DNA of 64,000 nt from AWTP1-13 sp963840445 (GTDB lineage Bacteria > Pseudomonadota > Alphaproteobacteria > Rhizobiales > Hyphomicrobiaceae), in assembly GCA_963840445.1 (NCBI GenBank), contig CAWIZC010000010.1, positions 124,001 through 188,000 of the forward strand. Direction: 5' to 3'. Both the position numbers and the translations under genes were made by a program. This document shows, piece after piece, positions 16,850 through 27,593 of the stretch (position 1 is its first letter; each line of letters opens with the position of its first letter). The notes under the pieces were generated by a model. It did not search any database and was not told the origin of the DNA. It was given only the letters and a program-made list of their open reading frames with translations.

Positions 16850-17509
16850 TCACCCTTGCGCGTGCTCGGGCTTGACCGGCGCACCAGCCGCCCACCAGCG
16901 CTCGAGCGGATCGAGCAAGTTTTCCAGCGGCTGATAGCCGTTGGTGAGCAGGGCGTAGCCTTCCTCGTTGTTGCCGGCGATCAGGGTGGGGAAACCCCGG
17001 ACGCCGATCTCCTGCGCGGAAAGGAAGTCGCGGAACGTCTCGTTGTGCGTCTCTGGCGATGCAAAGGCGGCAGCGAACTCGGCCTTGTCAAAACCCGCCT
17101 CGGCGGCCACGTCGGCGATCTTATCGGCCGAGGTCATGTCGCGGTTCTCGGCGTAGAAGGCGCGGCTGATGCGCGCCTTGAAGGGCAGCGTCATATCGGG
17201 CCGCAGACGCCGCACGGTCACCACGGCGCGGCAAGCGGGCTCGGTGTCATATGTGAAGCTCGGACGGTCGAAGAAGGACATGTCGAAGGGCTGGCCCGTG
17301 GCGGCGCCGACCCGCGTCCAGGCGCCGCGGATGTACTCCCGGTCCTTGTCGGTCATCGGCTCGGTGTTACCCGCGCGCAGTCCGCCCATCACGACCTGCA
17401 GCGGCATGCGATCCTCGAAGCGCTCGGCCAAGGTGGCGATCACCGGGGCGAAGCCGTAGCACCACGAGCACATCGGATCAGCGAAATACACGAGGTTCCT
17501 GTCCGGCAT
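16850..17509 (-). CDS. DsbA-family (FrnE-like) thioredoxin-fold oxidoreductase
   Basis: A 219-residue protein with the active-site motif CSWC in YFADPMCSWCYGFAPVI and the cis-proline loop in VRGFPTLIAG, characteristic of the DsbA/2-hydroxychromene isomerase superfamily. No signal peptide is seen, so it is probably cytoplasmic, as for FrnE-like proteins that act on oxidised thiols or as chaperones. It is convergent with the soxA gene, 40 bases apart. Its thiol chemistry could be relevant to the adjacent sulfur-carrier genes, but it is transcribed separately. Confidence 0.87.
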   Translation of the reverse strand: MPDRNLVYFADPMCSWCYGFAPVIATLAERFEDRMPLQVVMGGLRAGNTEPMTDKDREYIRGAWTRVGAATGQPFDMSFFDRPSFTYDTEPACRAVVTVRRLRPDMTLPFKARISRAFYAENRDMTSADKIADVAAEAGFDKAEFAAAFASPETHNETFRDFLSAQEIGVRGFPTLIAGNNEEGYALLTNGYQPLENLLDPLERWWAAGAPVKPEHAQG

Positions 17510-17622
17510 TCGTAACTGCCTCCGAACTGCGCAGTTGCACCCGGCAGCGGAACTTGCGCCGCAGTCAACCCGTTCCCACCTGTAGGCCGTAAGGATTAGC
17601 CGCGCAACCGCGAGATAACCCC

Positions 17623-18354
17623 CTGTTTCCTCTGCGCGACAATGTCATCCGCACCCATCCGCCGGTGGTCGTCATGACGATCATCGCGCTGAACGTGGCT
17701 GCGTTTCTGTACCAGCTCACCCTGAGCCCGCAGGCAGAGCAATCCTTCATTTACCAGCACGCGCTGGTGCCGGCCCGCTATTTCGTTCCGTCATGGGCTT
17801 GGGAAGTGGGCTTGAGCCCAACCGATCTTACGCCGTTCGTGACCAACACCTTCATGCACGGCGGCTTCCTGCACATCACCCTCAACCTGTGGACGCTCTA
17901 CATCTTTGGGCCTGCGCTGGAGGACCGGCTGGGGCCGATGCGTTTCCTCGCCCTGTATCTGTCAGCCGGGGTGATAGCGAGCCTGGCGCATGCCGTCGTC
18001 AATTCCGGCTCGCCCTATCCGCTGCTCGGCGCCTCGGGTGCCATCGCGGGTGTGATCGCTGCCTATGCGGTGCGCTTTCCCTACGCCTGGGTGCGGGTGC
18101 TGTTCATCATCGTCATCATCCCGCTGTTCTTCAACATTCCGGCGCTGGTGTTCGCGGGGATCTGGTTTTTCATGCAGGTCGTGCAGGGCGCCAGCGACCT
18201 ATTCAATCCGTACGGCGGCAGTGGCATCGCCTGGTGGGCGCACATCGGTGGCTTCCTTGCCGGCATCGTCATGCTGCGCCTGCTTGAGCCGGCGCATGCG
18301 GCCTCCGCCTTGTTCTACAATGGCGGCCCCTGGGAGATCTCGCGTCGGCGGTAG
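17623..18354 (+). CDS. rhomboid family intramembrane serine protease, apparent CTG start
   Basis: A 243-residue membrane protease with six or seven membrane helices. The catalytic serine is in LLGASGAIAGVIAAY and the catalytic histidine in WWAHIGGFLAGIVM; the loop HGGFLHITLNLWTLYIFG is the conserved H-N region. Family members usually begin MFPLRD/MIPLRD: here xFPLRDNVIRTHPPVVVM is encoded from 17623 but its first codon is CTG. The first conventional start is the GTG at 17665, which would lose that conserved start. Either a CTG start or a base error is likely. The substrate is unknown. Confidence 0.88.
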   Translation: MFPLRDNVIRTHPPVVVMTIIALNVAAFLYQLTLSPQAEQSFIYQHALVPARYFVPSWAWEVGLSPTDLTPFVTNTFMHGGFLHITLNLWTLYIFGPALEDRLGPMRFLALYLSAGVIASLAHAVVNSGSPYPLLGASGAIAGVIAAYAVRFPYAWVRVLFIIVIIPLFFNIPALVFAGIWFFMQVVQGASDLFNPYGGSGIAWWAHIGGFLAGIVMLRLLEPAHAASALFYNGGPWEISRRR

Positions 18355-18368
18355 AAGCCCCGGATAGT

Positions 18369-19080
18369 TCATGGCTTGGCGCCGGCCTGCTCCAGCTGCG
18401 CTACAATTTCCCGGTAGCCCTTCTGGCGCGTCGAGAGCGAGCGGGGTCGCGCCCTGGCGGTCGGCGAGGTTGACGTCGGCTCCGGCCTTGATGAGTGCGT
18501 CGACGGTCTTCTGATAGCGCCAGCTGCCGTCGCCCAGGACGATCGCCTCGAGCAGCGCCGTCCAGCCAAGGTTGTTGACATGATTGAGCGGGGCGCGGGC
18601 CTGGATCAGCGCCTCGCACACCTCAGCGTTGCCCAGATGCGCGGCTGCGATCAGCGCCGTGCCGTTGTAGGGGCTGGTGATGGCGCGTGCGTTGCCACCG
18701 GCCGCCAGCGCCAGCTTCAGCGTGCCCATGTCGTTCTGCACCGCGGCAATGGTGATGACGTCGTAGCTTTGGAAATCGAGTGCGTTGACGTTGGCGCCCG
18801 CCTCGATCAGGGCGCGGACGGCCGCGTCGTCTTGCCGAAAGGCAGCTACGATCATCGGCGTGCGGCCGTTGCCGTCACGCGCATTGAGTTCGGCGCCTTG
18901 TTTCACGAGCCTGTCGATCTCGCCGACGTCGCCGCTGGCCGCCGCAGCGTGCAGGCCTTCGTAAACGGCGATTTCCGCGGTACTGGGCGGGGTCTGCGCA
19001 GATGCGGTGTTCAAGCATAAGAAAACAAGCGCGAGCGAAACTAGCCCACGAAGCGCAGCGAACGGTGGTCCGTAGTACAT
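18369..19080 (-). CDS. exported ankyrin-repeat protein, frameshift near the C terminus
   Basis: A signal peptide (GLVSLALVFLCLNTASA) precedes four to five ankyrin repeats, for example GNGRTPMIVAAFRQDDAAVR and NNLGWTALLEAIVLGDGSW, so this is a periplasmic protein-protein interaction domain. The frame runs into nonsense after GATPLAL, while the adjacent frame supplies RQKGYREIVAQLEQAGAKP and a stop. Removing one base (the T at 18431 on the plus strand) joins them as GATPLALARQKGY, giving 236 residues. The partner of this ankyrin protein is unknown. The gene is convergent with the rhomboid gene. Confidence 0.8.
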
Positions 19081-19225
19081 GGTTAGGTGCGGTCTCGCTC
19101 TTTTTGTCCGGGGGCGGTGCCCTTCGACTTTCGTGCATGCCCTGGAAGTATGTCGAGGATGCGGAACACCCCGGCATGCCGCTTGCCAAGAAGCAAGTGC
19201 TCCATGCGACGGACTGTAGGGGAGT

Positions 19226-19960
19226 TCAATTGGAGCGCAGCAGTTGGGGCAGGGTTGTCGCTAAGCTTTGCTCCACCAGCGTGCGCGTGGCTGCCCGCAG
19301 TTTTTCGTGGCCCGCAATATTGGCCGAGGCGGGCCACCATGTCGCGTCCACCTGGCGGTGTGGCCCTGACGTGATCGTGAACAAGGGGCCTTGGCCGAGC
19401 GTGGCGGCTTGGGTAGAGCGGACCGCGAACGTGCGGCCGTCATAAAGCCGCAGGCTGTAGAGTGCGTGCAGATTATAGGTTGCGGCGAAAGGGTTGGACG
19501 CCTCGACCAATCCCAGACCTGCCAAAACTTGGTTGGTGCCACTAAAGGCGCTCGTCGAGCGCAATGCCACCAGATAGATGTCGCATCTTTGCGGTGATCC
19601 GGCCGCGATCCTGCGCACGGCTGTTGCGAGCTCTCCTTCCTGATCGCGAAAAAGGCCGCCCTCCTTCTCGAAGTCGGAGAACGCGGTTCTGGCGAAGCTG
19701 ATTTTGTGCACCGCGTAGCGACCGCCCAGCGAGGCCGCAACTTTGCTCGCAACGGCGTCGTCGATGCCCCAGGCTTCGATGCTTACTTCGTTAAGCGAAT
19801 TCTGAAAGACGGTGAAGCCGATTTTCTTCAGCGCAAATTTGGCTCCGATGTGGGAGATCACGCAAATGCTCTTGCGCGCGTCGGCCTGCTTGGGGGTCTG
19901 CGCAGAGGCCGCGAACGCGGTCGCCAGCGCGAGGATGAGGGCACCCAATACGCGAGACAT
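19226..19960 (-). CDS. exported hypothetical protein
   Basis: A 244-residue protein with a clear signal peptide (MSRVLGALILALATAFAASA) and otherwise soluble, so probably periplasmic. GAGGACGG before the ATG is a good ribosome binding site. The body has a conserved-looking CVISHIGAKFALKKIGFTVF segment and a C-terminal helix LRAATRTLVEQSLATTLPQL. I do not recognise the family. It is upstream of the ankyrin gene on the same strand with 145 bases between, so co-transcription is possible but not shown. Confidence 0.7.
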   Translation of the reverse strand: MSRVLGALILALATAFAASAQTPKQADARKSICVISHIGAKFALKKIGFTVFQNSLNEVSIEAWGIDDAVASKVAASLGGRYAVHKISFARTAFSDFEKEGGLFRDQEGELATAVRRIAAGSPQRCDIYLVALRSTSAFSGTNQVLAGLGLVEASNPFAATYNLHALYSLRLYDGRTFAVRSTQAATLGQGPLFTITSGPHRQVDATWWPASANIAGHEKLRAATRTLVEQSLATTLPQLLRSN

Positions 19961-20097
19961 AATCCGTCCTCGTATATCCGCACCCGCAATGGGCTGTATC
20001 TATCGCAGCGGCGAGGACTAGGCAAACACTTGAGGCGACGTGGGTGCATGGGCTACAAGGCGCCAACCCCATTCAGCTTCCACCCTAGGAGTCGCCA

Positions 20098-21759
<1,662 letters not shown>

Positions 21760-21845
21760 CGGCAGGAATCGGCGGATTCGCCCGCACATCTGGTGCTACT
21801 CACCGTGCACGGGCATGATGTCGGCACAAGCAGCGGAGGACGCCC

Positions 21846-22739
21846 ATGCCCTATGCCCCATCGGACGGCGCGCGCATCTACTACGAGGAGACGGGCAAGG
21901 GCACGCCGATCCTGTTCATCCACGAGTTCGGCGGCGATCACCGTAGCTGGGCGGACCAGATGCGCCATTTCGGGCGCGGCTGGCGCGGTATCACCTGGGA
22001 TGCGCGCGGCTATCCGCCCTCGGACTGCCCGAGCGATGAGAAGCTGTATGGGCAGGAGTTCTTCAACCGCGATGCTATCGCCGTGCTCGACGCGGCCAAG
22101 GTGGAGAAGGCGCACATCGTTGGCCTCAGCATGGGCGGCTTCACCGCGCTGATGCTGGCGGCCGAGCATCCCACGCGAGTGCTATCGTGTACGGCGGCGG
22201 GTGCAGGGTCAGGCGCGCTCAAGACGACGCGGGCGCAGTTCATCGAGGAATGCCGCAACCGGGCCGCCGAGTTCGAGCGAGCAGGCAAGATCGACGCCGA
22301 GGCGATGGGGCTGGGTCCGACTCGCGTGCAGTTGCAGAACAAGGATCCGATCGGCTGGCGGCGCTCCGTCGCCCACGTCGCCGAGCATCCGGCCGACGCT
22401 GCCGCCAAGACGCTGCGCACCGTGCAAGCGGGCCGGGCCTCGCTCTACGACTTGGAGGGCCGGCTGAAAGGCATCGCCGCGCCGGTGCTGCTGCTGGTCG
22501 GCGACGAGGATGAGCCGTGCCTCGACGTTAACCTGTGGATGAAGCGCCTTATGCCGTCGGCGCGCCTCGCCATGCTGCCGGGCGCCGGCCACGCCATCAA
22601 CCTGGAGGAGCCGGCACTGTTCAATCAGCTGACCGAGCAGTTCCTGGTCGAGGTGGAGCGCGGAGCCTGGCGGCCGCGCGATGTGCGTGCAGCGGTGGGC
22701 GGCGCCCTCACTTCGCTGTCGGGGGCACGCAAAGTCTGA
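21846..22739 (+). CDS. alpha/beta-fold hydrolase
   Basis: A 297-residue hydrolase whose catalytic triad can be read: nucleophile Ser in VGLSMGGFTALML, acid Asp in LLLVGDEDEPC and His in GAGHAINLEEP. The oxyanion loop is in LFIHEFGGDHRSW. The architecture matches haloperoxidase-like or ester hydrolases, but the substrate cannot be inferred. GCGGAGGACGCCC just before the ATG at 21846 is a good ribosome binding site. It follows ettA by 86 bases. Confidence 0.85.
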   Translation: MPYAPSDGARIYYEETGKGTPILFIHEFGGDHRSWADQMRHFGRGWRGITWDARGYPPSDCPSDEKLYGQEFFNRDAIAVLDAAKVEKAHIVGLSMGGFTALMLAAEHPTRVLSCTAAGAGSGALKTTRAQFIEECRNRAAEFERAGKIDAEAMGLGPTRVQLQNKDPIGWRRSVAHVAEHPADAAAKTLRTVQAGRASLYDLEGRLKGIAAPVLLLVGDEDEPCLDVNLWMKRLMPSARLAMLPGAGHAINLEEPALFNQLTEQFLVEVERGAWRPRDVRAAVGGALTSLSGARKV

Positions 22740-22795
22740 GCGCGAACACACTTAGGTCGAGCCGCGCATAAGCGCGCAGCCAGGACCGAGGGTCT

Positions 22796-23422
22796 CTACC
22801 GGTTCAGCACCGTGACGAGAGCGCGCGTGTGGCCGCCGTTCTGGGAGAGGTACTCCTCGAAGGCGGACCGCAGATAAGAGGCGACGTTGACGCCCAGCAC
22901 CTCCGCGTCGCGCACCTTGTAGGTGTCACCGATCTTGCGCAGGACCCAGCGCACATCCCACGACGTGCCATTGCCGAGTGTCACGGTGCAGTCGACGTTG
23001 ATCCCGCCCGACCCACGCGTGCTGATGTTCGACCATTCCACACGCGTTACATTGACCTTGGGCGCCGCTGAGGCCGCATAGCGGGCGATGAAACGAATCA
23101 TGCCGTTGTGATAGGCTTCGCGATCGGCTTCGGCGAGCCGCGACCGGTAGCTGCCGAGCGAGTAGTCGCCGATATACCGGACATCGCCGTACTTCTGGAT
23201 CACGTTGGCCATCACGCCGGGTGAGCGGGTGCGCGCGGCAGCCATCAACTCACGACCCACCTGAGCCATAAACACCACCGCCGGGTCGGCAGCGGCGGCG
23301 GGCTTGGCCGGCAGCAGGGTACACAGGGCCACCAGGGCGGCTACCAGGCAGCCTGCCATGATGCCGGCACGACGGCGCCAGGCGAGGGTCCCTGCGGTCG
23401 ACGCGCTGAGGACTTGGGTCAT
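22796..23422 (-). CDS. MlaC/Ttg2D-like periplasmic phospholipid-binding protein
   Basis: A 208-residue exported protein with a signal peptide ending around AKPAAAADP. It matches the MlaC/Ttg2 family in its middle (TWDVR-like SWDVRWVLRKIGDTYKVRDAEVLGVNV read as two parts: SWDVRWVLRKIGDTYK and RDAEVLGVNVASYLRSAF) and the terminal EYLSQNGGHTRALVTVLNR. MlaC shuttles phospholipids between the outer membrane and the MlaFEDB transporter. No mla transporter genes are adjacent, so it is an orphan copy. The start at 23422 (MTQVLSAS) is preferred over an upstream frame. Confidence 0.8.
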   Translation of the reverse strand: MTQVLSASTAGTLAWRRRAGIMAGCLVAALVALCTLLPAKPAAAADPAVVFMAQVGRELMAAARTRSPGVMANVIQKYGDVRYIGDYSLGSYRSRLAEADREAYHNGMIRFIARYAASAAPKVNVTRVEWSNISTRGSGGINVDCTVTLGNGTSWDVRWVLRKIGDTYKVRDAEVLGVNVASYLRSAFEEYLSQNGGHTRALVTVLNR

Positions 23423-23615
23423 ACGCTGCTGTGCCCCTTCGTATTGCAGAAGCGCGCATGCAGGGTGGCCCCTCGCGACTGTTCGCGCGCTGTGTCTTTT
23501 TATGAACACGAACCGTGACTTGCGTCAAAGCCCTTAATGGCGCTTGTGCCCGCACGCGCCATCGCGGCCACACTTGGAAGACAATTGTGTCGAGCACGGG
23601 ACGGCGCATATGCAA

Positions 23616-23640
23616 ACGGGCCGCCGAAAGGGCAGCCCGT
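23616..23640 (-). terminator. hairpin downstream of the PRC-barrel gene
   Basis: ACGGGC and GCCCGT close a stem continued by GCC/GGC around a GAAA loop. Read on the minus strand it follows the PRC-barrel gene and ends in TTTGC, so it may be a weak terminator. Confidence 0.45.
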
Positions 23641-23668
23641 CGCACCGCACGATTTCAAGACGCTAGCT

Positions 23669-24124
23669 CTAGCTCTGCTCCTTGACCTCCGGAAGTTTGC
23701 TCACTTCGTCGGAGGTCAAGCCGAGCTGAATGTTCTCACCGGAGCGCGTGAACTTGCTATCCGGAATTGCGACCAGCTTGCCGCCGATACCCAGGAAGCC
23801 ACCGGTCTTGATATGGATGGCCTTCACCTTGCCATCGGGCTCGACGTTGACGCTGTGCACGTTGCCCAGCTTGCTGCCGTCGGAGGAGAAAACAGCCAAG
23901 CCGACCAACGGGTTCACCTTAGGCGCGGTCTGCTCCGTCGTACGCGGCAGGGCCGGGCGGGTTGGCTCTGCCGGCTTCATGGCAGGTTCAGCCGGACGCG
24001 GCGGCTCGGTTAGCTGTGGGCGGTCAGTGGTGTCTGGGGTGGTGGTCTGGGCGTAAACCGCCAGCGGGCTGCACGCTAACAGCGCGGCAACACTCAGCGT
24101 ACGAGTATGTCTACTAATCGACAT
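23669..24124 (-). CDS. exported PRC-barrel domain protein
   Basis: A 151-residue protein with a signal peptide (to about VYAQ), a proline/threonine-rich linker with repeated RPAEPA/KPAEPT motifs, and a C-terminal PRC-barrel (VNPLVGLAVFSSDGSKLGNV to the end). PRC-barrels are small beta folds found in ribosome maturation and photosynthetic proteins; exported ones are of unknown role and often stress-related. The start at 24124 follows GAAGAGGAGTTCGACCCC, a good ribosome binding site; the open frame upstream is rejected. Confidence 0.82.
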   Translation of the reverse strand: MSISRHTRTLSVAALLACSPLAVYAQTTTPDTTDRPQLTEPPRPAEPAMKPAEPTRPALPRTTEQTAPKVNPLVGLAVFSSDGSKLGNVHSVNVEPDGKVKAIHIKTGGFLGIGGKLVAIPDSKFTRSGENIQLGLTSDEVSKLPEVKEQS

Positions 24125-24569
24125 GGGGTCGAACTCCTCTTCGTTGTGTTCCTTGCTCGCTTCCAATGGCGTGCTGTCGGTCGACCCATCGAATAACTGG
24201 CCATGGGCCGACCGTCGGATAAGAAACACTTGAGAGCCCGACAAGTTCGGCACAAGAAATGGGATATCACGCGGGCGTGATCGCGAGAGAAACAGTTGGG
24301 GGACCATCACGAAATTGCCGTATTTTTGATTGGCCCAAAGAGGCAATTGCGCATTCAACAGAGTACGAGCGCGCGCATCGGCTATGGATTACTCTTTAAC
24401 GCGAAGCCTAAGCTTCGAGTTGCTGGATGGCCTCGGGCGAAAGTGGCACTGACCACCGGCCCCGGCCAACGCATCTAAAGCGGCAGCGTCACGCTCACTC
24501 CGTCCTTGACACATAAAGATATGTTTATATCATTCTGGCGGCAGATCAACCAACCCCTGGGGTGATGGT
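24125..24569. other. divergent intergenic region with promoter elements
   Basis: No gene is convincing here. The region separates the PRC-barrel gene from the methionine regulator. It holds a palindrome ATCACGC-GG-GCGTGAT at 24266-24281, which could be an operator or hairpin, and the promoter/operator of the ArsR gene at 24506-24533. Confidence 0.6.
24506..24533 (+). promoter_or_regulatory. promoter with embedded palindromic operator for the ArsR-methyltransferase gene
   Basis: TTGACA at 24506-24511 is a perfect -35 box and TATCAT at 24528-24533 a plausible -10 box 16 bases later. The space between them is filled by ATAAAGATATGTTTAT (24513-24528), a 16-bp palindrome broken at only one symmetric pair. 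A repressor bound there would block RNA polymerase. The downstream gene encodes an ArsR-type regulator, so autoregulation of the methionine block is the natural reading. Confidence 0.75.
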
Positions 24570-25583
24570 GTGCGGCTTACTGTGCAAACAGCAGTGGGAG
24601 CGTTGAAGGCGGTGGCCGAGCCCACTCGCCTGCGCGTACTCGTGCTGCTGTCGGCTGGCGAGCTGAACGTCAAAGACCTGACGCGCATCCTCGGCCAGAG
24701 CCAGCCGCGTATCAGCCGGCACCTTAGGCTGCTGGCCGAGGCGGGGCTGGTCGAGCGTTCGCCGGAAGGCAGCTGGGTGTATTTCCGCCTAGCCGAGACC
24801 GGCCAAGGCGGCGAGCTCGCCCGGTTGGTGCTGGAGCGCATCGACCGTGCCGATCCGCTGATCGTGCGCGACTTGCGCCGCGCCGAGGCCCTGCAGCACG
24901 AGCGCGAGGCCGCGGCGCAGGCCTACTTCCAGTCGCACGCGGGCGAGTGGGATAGCATCCGCGCCCTGCATGTCGCCGAGGCCGAGGTGGAAGCAGCCGT
25001 CGCGAGTGCGCTGGGCGACGGCCCGTTCGACATGTTCGTCGATCTCGGCACCGGCACCGGGCGCATGCTTGAGCTGTTCGGCAAGCGCTTCCGCCGCGGT
25101 CTCGGTCTCGACATGAGCCCGGCCATGCTTGCCTATGCCCGCGCCAAGCTGGAGCGTACCGGGCTGGCGAAAGTGCAGGTGCGCCAGGCCGACATCTATG
25201 ACCTGCCCCTCGGCGATCACGTCGCTGACGCCGTCGTGATGCATCAGGTGCTGCATTTCCTGAGCGATCCGCAGCGCGCCATCCGCGAAGCCGCTCGCGT
25301 GCTGGCGCCCGGCGGTCGCCTGCTGATTGTCGACTTTGCCCCGCATGAGCTGGAATTCCTGCGCGAGCAGTTCGCGCACGAGCGCCTGGGATTCGCCGGG
25401 GCGCAGGTGTGCCAGTGGCTCGCCGATTGCGGGTTGGAGGTCTTGGAGACGCGCGAACTCAGGCCCCCTGGAGACGCCGCCGAGGGTAAGCTGACGGTGT
25501 CGATGTGGCTTGCCGGCCGGCCCGGCACTACCGCTGCGGCCGCCCGCATCACCGATGAGCGCAAGTTGGAGCGGGCAACCTAG
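24570..25583 (+). CDS. ArsR-family regulator fused to a SAM-dependent methyltransferase
   Basis: A 337-residue two-domain protein. Residues about 1-85 are a winged helix-turn-helix of the ArsR/SmtB type (VAEPTRLRVLVLLSAGELNV, QSQPRISRHLRLLAEAGLVE) without the metal-binding cysteines of ArsR. Residues about 130-310 are a class I methyltransferase with SAM motif DLGTGTGRMLELFG and the loop GGRLLIVDF. Such fusions occur beside methionine-cycle genes and are thought to sense SAM or S-adenosylhomocysteine. Here the stop is immediately followed by the ATG of the metF fusion, so they are one transcript. The GTG start is uncertain. Confidence 0.87.
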   Translation: MRLTVQTAVGALKAVAEPTRLRVLVLLSAGELNVKDLTRILGQSQPRISRHLRLLAEAGLVERSPEGSWVYFRLAETGQGGELARLVLERIDRADPLIVRDLRRAEALQHEREAAAQAYFQSHAGEWDSIRALHVAEAEVEAAVASALGDGPFDMFVDLGTGTGRMLELFGKRFRRGLGLDMSPAMLAYARAKLERTGLAKVQVRQADIYDLPLGDHVADAVVMHQVLHFLSDPQRAIREAARVLAPGGRLLIVDFAPHELEFLREQFAHERLGFAGAQVCQWLADCGLEVLETRELRPPGDAAEGKLTVSMWLAGRPGTTAAAARITDERKLERAT

Positions 25584-27566
25584 ATGGATCTTCCCAAGGA
25601 ACGCCGCAGCCGGCTGGTCGGCAACGGCGACATCAACGTCTCCTTCGAGTTCTTCCCGCCCAAGACGGAGAAGATGGAAGAGGCCTTGTGGACCTGCATC
25701 CGCCGCCTCGAGCCGCTCAGGCCGCGCTTCGTCTCGGTGACTTATGGCGCTGGCGGCTCGACGCGCGAGCGCACCCACGCCACCGTCACGCGCCTCGTGC
25801 GCGAGACAGCGCTGGTCCCGGCCGCGCACCTGACTTGCGTGCAGGCGACCAAGGCGGAGGTCGACCGGGTGGCGCGCGACTATCTCGCTGCCGGCGTGCG
25901 CCACGTCGTAGCCCTGCGCGGCGATCCCACCACCGGGGCCGGCACTAGCTACGCTCCGCATCCGGGCGGCTATGACAATGCCGCCGATCTGGTCGGCGGC
26001 CTGAAAAGGATCGGCAACTTCGACATCTCGGTTGCCGGCTATCCGGAGAAGCATCCCGACAGCCGCTCGGTTGCCGAAGACCTGGACAACCTGAAAGCCA
26101 AAGTCGATGCCGGCGCCAGCCGCGTCATTACTCAGTTCTTTTTCGACAATGCGCACTACCTGCGTTTTCTGGAGGCGGCGCGCGCGCACGGCATCTGGGC
26201 GCCGATCATCCCGGGCATCGTGCCGATCCACAACTTCAAGCAGGTGGCGGGCTTCGCCGGGCGCTGCGGCGCGACCATACCGCCCTGGCTGGCACGCCGC
26301 TTCGACGGTATCGACGCCGACGTGCAGACCACGCACCTGGTGGCCGCCGCCATGGCCGCCGAGCAGGTCATGGACCTGGTCGATCAGGGCATCCGCCAGT
26401 TCCATTTCTACACTCTGAACCGCGCCGACCTCGTCTATGCCATTTGCCACTTGTTAGGCCTGCGGCCCGAACCTGTCGTCCAGTCAAAGGCGGTGAACGC
26501 GAGCATGACCCGTAGCGAACGCATCGCGGCGCTGAAGAAGGCCGCCGATCAGCGCATTCTCATCATCGACGGCGCCATGGGCACCATGATCCAGCGCCTG
26601 AAGTTGGAGGAGGCCGACTATCGCGGCGAGCGCTTCGCGGGTCATGCCAAGCTCGTCAAAGGCAACAACGACCTGCTCGTGCTGACGCAGCCGAAGGCGA
26701 TCGGCGCCATTCATGCCGGCTACCTGAAGGCCGGCGCTGACATCATCTGCACCAACACCTTCAATGCCCAGCGCATCTCGCTGGCCGACTACGGCATGGA
26801 GGACTTGTCGTTCGAGATGAATGTTGTCGCCGCGAAGTTGGCGCGCGCTTCTGCAGATGCCGCCACGGCCGAGACGCCGGACCGGCCGCGCATCGTGGCC
26901 GGCGCCATGGGCCCGACCAATCGCACCGCCTCCATCTCGCCCGACGTCAACAATCCGGGCTTCCGTAACGTCAGCTACGACGAACTGGTGGAAGCCTATT
27001 CGGAGCAGGCGCGCGGGCTGATCGAAGGCGGCGCGGATGTGCTGCTGATCGAGACCATCTTCGACACGCTGAACGCCAAGGCCGCGGGCTTTGCTGCGCT
27101 CACGGTGTTCGACGAGATGGGCGTCGAGCTGCCGCTGATCATCTCCGGCACCATTACCGATCGCTCGGGCCGCACCCTGTCTGGGCAGACGCCGGAGGCG
27201 TTTTACTTCTCCATGCGCCATCTGAAGCCGTTCGCGCTCGGCCTCAACTGCGCGCTCGGCGCCGAGTTGATGCGCCCCTACATCGCCGAGATCGCCGCGG
27301 TGGCCGAGACGCGGGTGATCGCCTATCCGAACGCGGGTTTACCCAACGCCATGGGCGAGTACGACGAAGGTCCGTGCGAGATGGCGGGCCTTATCGAGCC
27401 GTGGATGCGCGAGGGCCTGGTCAACATCGTCGGCGGCTGCTGCGGCTCGACGCCCGAGCACATTGCCGAGATCGCCGGCCACGCCAGCCAGTTTCCTCCG
27501 CGCAAAGTGCCCAGGATCGAGCGCAAGATGCGCCTTTCCGGCCTCGAACCCTTCGTGCACGGGTGA
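25584..27566 (+). CDS. metF: methylenetetrahydrofolate reductase fused to the homocysteine domain of methionine synthase (MetF-MetH N)
   Basis: A 660-residue protein. Residues about 15-305 are MetF (SFEFFPPKTEKMEEALW, VTYGAGGSTRERT, QFFFDNAHYLRFL), making 5-methyltetrahydrofolate with FAD. Residues about 320-655 are the homocysteine-binding barrel of cobalamin-dependent methionine synthase, with LIIDGAMGTMIQRL, TNTFNAQRISL and the zinc cysteines in LGLNCALGAE and VGGCCGSTPEH. The order MetF then Hcy domain is the reverse of the known BHMT-MTHFR fusions. The second part begins at an internal MTRSERIAALKKAADQR, like a native start, so the fusion may be real or may come from one extra base near 26480 hiding a stop. 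It sits directly after the regulator gene. Confidence 0.85.
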   Translation: MDLPKERRSRLVGNGDINVSFEFFPPKTEKMEEALWTCIRRLEPLRPRFVSVTYGAGGSTRERTHATVTRLVRETALVPAAHLTCVQATKAEVDRVARDYLAAGVRHVVALRGDPTTGAGTSYAPHPGGYDNAADLVGGLKRIGNFDISVAGYPEKHPDSRSVAEDLDNLKAKVDAGASRVITQFFFDNAHYLRFLEAARAHGIWAPIIPGIVPIHNFKQVAGFAGRCGATIPPWLARRFDGIDADVQTTHLVAAAMAAEQVMDLVDQGIRQFHFYTLNRADLVYAICHLLGLRPEPVVQSKAVNASMTRSERIAALKKAADQRILIIDGAMGTMIQRLKLEEADYRGERFAGHAKLVKGNNDLLVLTQPKAIGAIHAGYLKAGADIICTNTFNAQRISLADYGMEDLSFEMNVVAAKLARASADAATAETPDRPRIVAGAMGPTNRTASISPDVNNPGFRNVSYDELVEAYSEQARGLIEGGADVLLIETIFDTLNAKAAGFAALTVFDEMGVELPLIISGTITDRSGRTLSGQTPEAFYFSMRHLKPFALGLNCALGAELMRPYIAEIAAVAETRVIAYPNAGLPNAMGEYDEGPCEMAGLIEPWMREGLVNIVGGCCGSTPEHIAEIAGHASQFPPRKVPRIERKMRLSGLEPFVHG

Positions 27567-27593
27567 TATGTATGAGTGCAGCAATCACCACTT

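Noticed and set aside
24789..26450. 553-codon minus-strand frame across the regulator and metF genes
   Set aside because: Antisense to two confident genes and without protein-like features.
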